Shown in pieces: positions 57,500 to 64,000 of a DNA stretch of 64,000 nucleotides (its first letter is position 1; the number at the start of each line of letters is the position of its first letter). The notes below the pieces were generated by a model. It was not told where the DNA came from and ran no database searches. It saw only the letters and a program-made list of their open reading frames with translations. A program made the position numbers and the translations under genes. Source of the DNA: Valencia hispanica (taxonomy: Eukaryota; Chordata; Actinopteri; Cyprinodontiformes; Valenciidae); NCBI GenBank assembly GCA_963556495.2, contig OY747712.1, positions 13,318,735 through 13,382,734 of the forward strand. The letters run 5' to 3'.

Positions 57500-58110
57500 C
57501 AAATGTATAAAAAAGGCGGAAATAAGAAAACTCCACATGGAGTCTAGTTTACCGTTTTCCACAAACCTTACAGGAAACATGGAAGATGATGCTCTGGTCA
57601 GGTGAGACCAAAATCATGGAGGTGAAAACATGGTGGTGGCAGCATCGTGTTGTGGGGATACTTTTTTTTAGCACGGACAGGAGAGCTACTGAAACCTGAT
57701 GGGAAGATGGATGGAACTAAATACAGGGCAAATCCAGGGAGAAAACCTGTAAGAGGCTCCAAAAGCCTTGAGCTTGGGAGAGAAGGTTTAGATCAATGTT
57801 GGAATGAACTTGTCAAAGTCCAGCACTAAATCCAACTGAGAATCTGTTGTAAAACATGAAAATTGAAGACTTTCCATCCAGTATGACTGAGCTTGAGCTG
57901 TTTTGCAAAGAATAAAGGCAAATGTCTCTACCTGTGCAAAGCAGTTTTACAGTAATTTGATAGAAAGCCATGGCTAAAAAGTGCTGAGGAACTGAATACA
58001 AATGCATGCCACACTTTTCAGATTGTATTTGTAAAATAAAACCATGTGTCATTTTTATCTCCACTTAGCACTGCTTTCTGTTGTTCTATTCAATGACATT
58101 CGCATAAAAT
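57500..58110 (+). mobile_element. Tc1-like relic, same family as 9525-10600
   Basis: GAAAACATGGTGGTGGCAGC, GGAGAGCTACTGAAACCTGA, GGAAGATGGATGGAAC and TGACTGAGCTTGAGCTG, then the 3' tail CTGAATACAAATGCATGCCA-CACTTTTCAG. The gene is interrupted and lacks the segment holding the second catalytic Asp. It ends about 90 bp before the next Tc1. Confidence 0.75.
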
Positions 58111-58199
58111 ATATAGCAGTTTGTGGTAGGAAGTTGATAAAATAAAAATGCTCAAAGGGTATAAATACCTAGGTACAATAAATATCAGACTAGCAGGTA

Positions 58200-59715
58200 C
58201 AGTGCTGTGCAAAAGTTTTAGACAGGTGTGAAAAAATGCTGTAAACAAAATGATTTCAAAAATGGAAGTGTTAATTTATTTTCATCAATAAACAAAACGC
58301 AGTGAATGAACAAAAGAGAAATCCAAATCAAATCAATATTTGCCTTCAAAACACCATCAATTCTTCTAGCTACACTTGCATAGTTGTTGAAGGAACTCAG
58401 CTGGTAGGTTGTTCCAAACATCTTTGAGAATTAACCAAAGATCTTCTGTGAATGTAGGATTCCTCACATCGTTCTGTCTCTTCATGTAATCCCAGACACA
58501 CTCCATGATGTTGAGATCAGGGCTCTGTGGGGGACATACCATCACTTCCAGGACTTCTTGTTCTTTTTTATTCTGAAAATAGTTTTAGTAACTTTGGCTG
58601 CATGTTTTGGGTCATTGTCCTGCTGCAGAATAAATTTAGGGCCAATCATGTGCCTTCCTGATGGTGTTGCATGATGGATAAGTATCTGCCTGTGTTTCTC
58701 AGCATTGAGAACACCATTAATCCTGACCAAATCTCCAACTCCATTAGCAGAAATACAGCCTCAGAAGTTCAAGGAACCTCCACCATGCTTCACTGTTGCT
58801 TGCAGACACTCATTATTGTACCGCTCTCCAGCCCTTTGACAAACAAACTGCCTTCTGCTACAGCCATATATTCAAATTTTAACTCATATATTTCAAATTT
58901 TGATTCATCAGTGCAGAGCACCTGCTGCTATTGTTGTACACCCCAGTCCCTATGTTTTCGTGCATACTTGAGTTGGTCTTGTTTCCACGTCGGAGGTATG
59001 GCTCTTTGGCTGCAACTCCTCCACGAATACCACTTCTGGTCAGACTTCTCCAGACAGTAGATCTGAGGGTCTCACTGGTTTCTGCCAGTTCTGAGCTGAT
59101 ATATCTGCTGGACATCTTCTGATTTTGAAGGGTAATAAGCTTGATGTGTCTTTTGTCTGCTGCACTAAGTTTCCTTGGCCGACCACTACGTCTACAATCT
59201 TCAACGTTGCCCGTTTCTTTGTGCTTCTTCAAAATAGCTTGAACAGCACGTCTTAAAACCCCAGTCTGCTTTGAAATCTTTGTCTGGGAGAGACCTTGCT
59301 GATGCAGTATAACTACATTGTGTCTTGTTGCTGTGCTCAGTCTTGCTATGACATAAAACTATCTTCCACAACCTCACCTTGGTAGCAGAGTTTGGCTGTT
59401 CCTCACCCAGTTTTAAGCCTTCTACACAGCTGTTTCTGTTTCAGTTAATGACTGTGATTCAACCTACGTGTGACATTGATGATCATTAGCACCTGTTTGG
59501 TATAATTGGTTCATCATACACCTGACGTTGTGCAAGTGTACCTATAAGAATTGATGCTGGTTTGAAGGCAAAAGACAGTAACAGAAAATATTGATTTGAT
59601 TTTTCTTTTGTTTGCTCACTTTGTATTTTGTAAATCGATAAAAACATTTATATTTCTGAAAGCATTTAGCTTACAGCATTTTTTCACACCTGCCTAAAAC
59701 CTTTGCACAACACTG
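58200..59715 (-). mobile_element. Tc1-like element, complete with both termini
   Basis: The left terminus CAGTGCTGTGCAAAAGTTTT (58200) and the inverted right terminus (CAGTGTTGTGCAAAGGTTTT, ending 59715) are flanked by TA at 58198-58199 and 59716-59717. Total 1516 bp. It is the same family and orientation as the copy at 794-2228 and supplies that copy's missing right end. Confidence 0.93.
58542..59352 (-). pseudogene. Tc1-like transposase, start codon and frame lost
   Basis: The expected start at about 59350 reads ATA (ATAGCAAGACTGAGC), where copy 1 has ATGGCAAGATTGAGC. The helix-turn-helix and GRPR linker follow (59232-58879: SGRPRKLSAADKRHIKLITL). The central part contains GGVAAKEPYLRRGNK, absent from copy 1. 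The DDE part (58730-58542) includes KFILQQDNDPKHAAKVTK and then shifts frame before the Glu. Inactive. Confidence 0.85.
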
Positions 59716-59849
59716 TACATCATTAGACAAGGATCAGTAGTTCAATAGCTTTCAAATATTTGTGTTTTAAAATTCTGTAAAATTTCAGAAGAAAATCAGT
59801 TGACGCCGTCCATAAAACAGTACAAAAAAAAAATAAAAAAACTGCTCAC

Positions 59850-59960
59850 CAGATCGTTCATGTTGGCTTTGCTTGCAGGGTGGATGTCCTCCAGGAACTC
59901 CAGCAGGTAGAAGGTGTAGCGGTCCATTAAATGTACTCCTATAGCCAGATCTGGCTGGTG
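59850..59960 (-). CDS. PIGK: PIGK internal exon (37 codons)
   Basis: This minus-strand exon of 111 bp has an AG acceptor (plus 59961-59962) and a GTGAGC donor (GT at plus 59848-59849), both in phase 0. It reads HQPDLAIGVHLMDRYTFYLL followed by EFLEDIHPASKANMNDL. This is the conserved segment of GPI8/PIGK after the catalytic cysteine block, part of the lumenal caspase-like domain. It joins in frame to the exons on either side. A nearly complete Tc1-like element ends only about 135 bp away in the downstream intron (58200-59715), yet the splice sites look intact. Confidence 0.95.
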
Positions 59961-62559
59961 CTAAAACAGAACCAATGCACAAGAAACATGATTATGGTTG
60001 CATCTTTAAATATTGCTTCATTTAGTCACAAATCAGTGTTTACTGTATGTTAACAGGCAGTGATAGTGGACGGTTTAAACTGTCGCATGGCACAAATACT
60101 CAAAAGAGTTATTAATGCACCAACTGTGTGAAGCTCATCTGTTGATTGGAGGAAATTCCTGCTCAAAGTTTAAGTGAGTTCTAGAGAGCCGACACCAAGT
60201 GCTGGGCAATGAAATCTAAATAAATGATTTCATAACTCTGCCTCACTCATTGGTGAAGTAAATGCAAGGTTCTGTTATGTAGACAGAAGAAAGTAAAATC
60301 AATCTTGCACGATAAAAGCTCACTAGAAATTTTTATTTTAGTGGTTTTAGAATTAATTTACACCCTTAGGCTGCATAAAACTTCATTGAATTTAATTTGG
60401 CCTCTTTCAGGCACTAAAACGATGTTTTTAAGTATGTTGAAAGAGAAAGGTTGTAAGCATATGATGGATATTATACACTTGTAGCCTTTAGAGCCAAATC
60501 CTCTGGTAGATTATAATTCTGTCTTATTTCACTTCTAACTTAATGTGTCTTTTAGTTCAAAGCACCTCCATACAGTAGCTAGGTCCAAAAAAAGTAAATA
60601 AATGAACAAATTTATAAATGAAGATATGAACTTCTTCATGCATCTACTGCAACTCGGATTGGCTGTTTCTTTTTTGCAAAGAAAAGAAGCAGATATCCTT
60701 TTTTTTGCAGGTATCCCAGTGTGCACCACCAGCTTTCTAGTGAAAGGATTTGAAAAACAAGGTGTCCAAAGTGCAGCCCAGGGGGGACCATTTGCAGCCC
60801 TCGGCATCACTTTGTACAGCCCCTGGACCACAATACATGCATTTTGTGAACTATTTTAAGGAGTGTGTAAATCTAGTTCTAGACAATGAAGACATGACCT
60901 GAACGAGACACATGTCACCTAACACCAATCAGAAGTGCTGTCGGGATAACTCTTAGAAGCCAAGGCTTTTGAGAAAATTTATAAAACAAGTCTATGTAAG
61001 CTGCTAAAAACAGGAAACACTGCGGTCATGGTAGGGCTATATGAGGGGAAATTAATGGAAGACCCGCTACGAGGTCAGACCAACTCTGGGAATTTCTTTT
61101 CAATAATTAGCTAAGAGGAGAATTAGCGCAACAGAAAGAAATATTCTCAGTTATGGTATTTTTGATGCATGTTGAAGAAACTTTAGCTTATTTTACTCCT
61201 ATACTTCAAACTAGTATAGGCTACCTTTTATCCTATAAGCAGGACAATAACTTTGTATAAAGTGACAGGATATTAATAACATTGTGAGGATATAAGAAAA
61301 TCCAGGTACCTATAACATAAGCAAATCTACCTCTTGACATTTGCTAAACTGTAACAATGAATGTCAATGTCTGATTATTTTAGCGTCTTCAGCACATGTT
61401 TTAGTGTTCTTAAAGACAGGAAGCAGACGACGGTGAGGGGAACATTCAGAAAATGTTTTGTTTGCCATGCTATAATTTAATTAAAAATGAACCCAAGTAC
61501 AAAGAATTGAAATTGTTTTAGTTTTTTTATTTTCTTTAGGCTTAAATAAGGCATAGATCATACTAAAACCAAATACATCACACTAAAAAGATTATTTTGA
61601 TACTGATGAAGACAAAAATTAAATATTTTAGTGAATCACACCTTCAGAATGTAGCGTAGACTTTAGAGCGTCAACATGAAAACAATTTAATGGATTCTGG
61701 TATAATTTTGTGAATAGAATCGAAGCTAATAATTCACATGTAAATGTTTTATGTAGCAAAAAATATACTTTTTTTTAAAATCATAATCTAATCCTCACAA
61801 AATCCTAACTGCTTAATCTTTAATTTACAATAAAAAAGGAAGGAAGCAGCATTCTAATCTGAGCTACAACTTGGAAAACACTTGTTTGGTGAGACACATT
61901 TTATAACTTTTTATGTCAATAGTGATTATTTATCTATATTAAAGGTTGCGATGTGGGTTTGACAGCTGCACACCGTGTTTATTTAAGCTGATAAGTTGTT
62001 CTAATAAAAAATGTTGTCAGTGTGATGAAGACGGATGAGGTTAATTTCAACACGTCTGCAGCCAAAACCTGTAAAATCTTCTGCCATTCATCACCTCGGA
62101 TTTTAGGATGCGTTTCGCTGCATCCTGCTGGGTTTTCTTCATGTAACAAGAAACTGAGAAAACTCACTGCCTAGATATGATGTTCTGCTGGAGTCATATA
62201 TTCAAAGTGCAGAAACAGCTGCTACCCCTCATCCATTATTCAGTCATCTACAAATAGTGAGCATCAGTTTGTGAGCTTGAAAAATGTTACTTCAAACTGC
62301 AATTTAAATGTGTGGCTCATTTAATTAAGTATTTTCACCAGATTCCCCTAGTTAAGCTGTTTGGGGATCTATGTAGTATCTCAATAACAATGTGTTTTAA
62401 GGGGTTTCATATGATAGACTAAGACAAAGTAGTACATGAGAGTTAAGATGCAGGTTAAAATCTTTTTTTAAATTTTTTTAGCAAATAAAAGTTTGATTTT
62501 AACTGATGTCTGATTAACAGGCTTTTGCTGATCAACAATAATGTAAAACAGGCGTGTTA
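59961..62559. other. PIGK intron, no element recognised
   Basis: The most repeat-poor long stretch of the intron set. AT-rich with short ORFs only; 60130-60260 and 61020-61110 might be conserved noncoding sequence, untested. Confidence 0.45.
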
Positions 62560-62815
62560 AAGCAGGGAAACATCTAAAACATGCAGGCCAGGGTGCCTTG
62601 AGGACCAGGGTTGGTCTCAAGTCTTTTCCAGCCTCAAACTGGTTTTCTTCCAGGATTCCTTTGTAGTCAAACCATCTTCCCATCAAGTCTAATCAGCATT
62701 CCCACCGCCTGATGCTGCCAAAATCATGTTTATCTTTGGGGATGGGACTTCTTTGGTTGCAAATACAGCGTTTTGTATGCCTATTAAAAAGGTTTATTTT
62801 AGTCACATCTGACAA
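62560..62815 (-). mobile_element. hAT MITE scrap followed by Tc1-like fragment
   Basis: 62560-62625 (AAACATCTAAAACATGCAGG, TTGAGGACCAGGGTTGG) is the end of a hAT-type MITE. 62640-62815 on the minus strand is a Tc1 transposase remnant (ACCATCTTCCCATCAAG, CGCCTGATGCTGCCAAAATC, TTTTAGTCACATCTGAC). Both are decayed. Confidence 0.55.
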
Positions 62816-62818
62816 GGG

Positions 62819-63233
62819 AAAAGCTCTCGATTTACAGGTAGGTAGTTTAGGTAGTGGCCGACTGAACGAGATCGCAGATACAAGCGGCTGAAATGAGTTT
62901 CCTCCGCAGCGTGTCTGGACTCTCCCTTAGAGACAGGGTGAGAAACTTCAGTCATCCTGGAGGCTCTCCGAGTAGAGCCGCTGCTCCTCCACTTCGAGAC
63001 GAGACAGTTGAGGTGGCTCGGGCATCTGGTCAGGATGCCTCCTGGAGGCCTCCCTGGTGTTATGTTCCAGGAGACACAGACGAAGACCCAGGACATGCTG
63101 GAGGAACTTGGGTAGCTAGGGAACGCCTTGGGATTCCCACAGAGGAGCTGGCCCAAGTGGCTGGGGAGAGGGAATTCTGGGCTTCTCTTTTTAAGGTGCT
63201 GCCTCTGCAACCCGACGCCTAAAAAGCGTAAGA
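62819..63233 (+). mobile_element. Non-LTR retroelement, ORF C-terminal fragment
   Basis: AAGCTCTCGATTTACAGG then AACGAGATCGCAGATACAAG encode the RSRIQAAEMSFLR-like motif. An SLRDRVR block, remnants of the RWLGHL-R-MPPGR block and RERLGIPTEELAQVAGEREF with WASL follow, the usual end of an abundant teleost LINE ORF. Frameshifts occur near 62965 and 63050. The clade is not certain (RTE-like is possible); 8140-8312 may belong to the same family. Confidence 0.75.
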
Positions 63234-63394
63234 TAATTGATCATCCCAAGGGCCCCCCGTTGGACATCCCTGATCTAATCCATGACCTGTCTGCTGTGTT
63301 CCTTGTTCATCATAATGCTTGTTTGTTGTATTGTAGCTAATCTCCAGTGTCTTTATACTAAAATTAATAATGAAAACACATAATCTGATTTTGT

Positions 63395-63590
63395 GGAGGT
63401 AAAATAAAAGGATAAATACTAATGAAAGCCACACTTGGGGTTTTTGCATCAGTTTCCTTCCACATTACTATTATGCACTACTTGGAGTTGAGCTGTCCCA
63501 TAAAATCCCATTAAAAATGGCAGTTGTAAGGTGAGAGAATGTAAATATGTTCAAGGTGTGAGAATACTTTTGGAAAGGTATTGCAGATGA
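63395..63590 (+). mobile_element. Tc1-like 3' terminal tail
   Basis: TTCCACATTACTATTATGCA, GAGCTGTCCCATAAAATCCC, GTTCAAGGTGTGAGAATACT and TTTGGAAAGGTATTGCA follow the 3' end of the Tc1 family at 9525-10600. The body is missing. Confidence 0.65.
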
Positions 63591-63891
63591 CATCACAGTA
63601 AATGTTAGATCTAGATACAATTGAAAGTCAAAGAAAAGGTCAGTTTTGTGTATTTTACAAAAAAAAAAAGAGAAAATATCAGTGTTTTGAAGTGCAGAAC
63701 TACTTGAATGGTAGTAATCAGGTAAGTCTTCATATAACTCAACTTTTTTTAAGCTTCGATGCTCCAGGAAACATGAACTCGGGTATAAGTCGCACTTGAT
63801 GCAATAAACTCCTACTGAGTTGAAAACCTGCCAAAAACTTCCGGATGATTTAATTTAACCGTCTGTGCTGCTATTAGAGAAAATAACTCAC
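63591..63891. other. Intronic sequence next to the PIGK donor
   Basis: AT-rich with an A run near 63660; it ends with the GTGAGT donor of the PIGK exon at 63892-64000. No repeat recognised. Confidence 0.5.
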
Positions 63892-64000
63892 CGACAGGGA
63901 GTCTTCCCCGACCTGACTGCTGGCCAAAGCCATGATGTTGGGAGAATAAAACCTCTCGTACATGGAGGCGCCCTGACAGGTGTCGATGATGAAGAGCAGC
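63892..64000 (-). CDS. PIGK: PIGK exon with catalytic cysteine (partial at window edge)
   Basis: PIGK is the catalytic, caspase-like subunit of GPI transamidase, which swaps a protein's C-terminal signal for a GPI anchor in the ER. After one base completing a split codon, 36 codons on the minus strand read LLFIIDTCQG, then ASMYERFYSPNIMALASSQ and VGEDSLS. The Asp-Thr-Cys motif is the family's nucleophile (Cys206 in human numbering, from memory); the partner His lies on an exon beyond the window. A donor GTGAGT follows immediately (plus positions 63886-63891), and the exon ends on a whole codon, matching the phase of the next exon. The upstream limit is unknown because the window ends inside the exon. 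Identity is by recognition of the conserved peptide; no search was run. Confidence 0.95.

Noticed and set aside
1..64000. CRISPR arrays, operons, prophage or bacterial contamination
   Set aside because: No direct-repeat/spacer arrays, no ribosome binding sites or dense long genes; spliced PIGK exons and fish repeats run across the whole window.

Overview
This window looks like teleost fish nuclear DNA. The evidence is one spliced vertebrate gene plus a dense mix of Tc1/mariner, hAT, L2-like, L1, RTE-like and Penelope-like elements and tRNA-derived SINEs, the usual repeat load of a fish genome. There are no operons, ribosome binding sites, CRISPR arrays or other prokaryotic features. The species cannot be fixed from the sequence; a percomorph-type fish is a reasonable guess.

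The only host gene I can support is PIGK (GPI8), the cysteine-protease-like catalytic subunit of the GPI transamidase complex in the endoplasmic reticulum. It lies on the minus strand. Five consecutive 3' coding exons are readable: 63892-64000 (cut by the window edge, carrying the Asp-Thr-Cys catalytic motif), 59850-59960, 54496-54668, 33542-33617 and the terminal exon 11380-11496 (membrane helix and stop). Splice sites are all GT/AG and the codon phases join without a break. The introns measure about 3.9, 5.2, 20.9 and 22.0 kb, so nearly everything above 11.5 kb is PIGK intron. Positions 1-11379 are PIGK 3' UTR and downstream flank; no second host gene was recognised there.

The introns and flank are mostly transposon strata. 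1-2.4 kb: an L2-like LINE split by a Tc1-like element. 7.1-7.6 kb and 28.1-28.8 kb: two inverted copies of one DNA element. 9.5-10.6 kb: an inactivated Tc1. 13.0-13.4 kb: a hAT-type MITE with an exact 8-bp target duplication. 20.3-25.0 kb: two direct copies of an unclassified DNA element, Tc1 and SINE relics, and a retroposon-like unit with a short membrane-protein reading frame. 25.15-26.77 kb: a nearly intact Tc1-like element inserted in a TA microsatellite. 27.8-29.5 kb: a Penelope-like element apparently interrupted by a DNA element that is itself interrupted by another. 34.9-36.8 kb: a Tc1 split by an unclassified repeat. 38.9-40.9 kb: SINEs. 44.4-51.6 kb: a TTAA-flanked interval with short inverted termini holding a 172-bp foldback, an L1 fragment with an approximately 3 kb G-rich 3' region, and another Tc1. 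54.8-63.6 kb: more Tc1 copies and LINE ends between PIGK exons.

No new multi-gene system was found. The most unusual items are the TTAA-bounded composite, the foldback, the repeat-borne small membrane ORF, two Tc1 lineages with a 38-residue D-to-E catalytic spacing, and three unclassified repeat families present in two or more copies.
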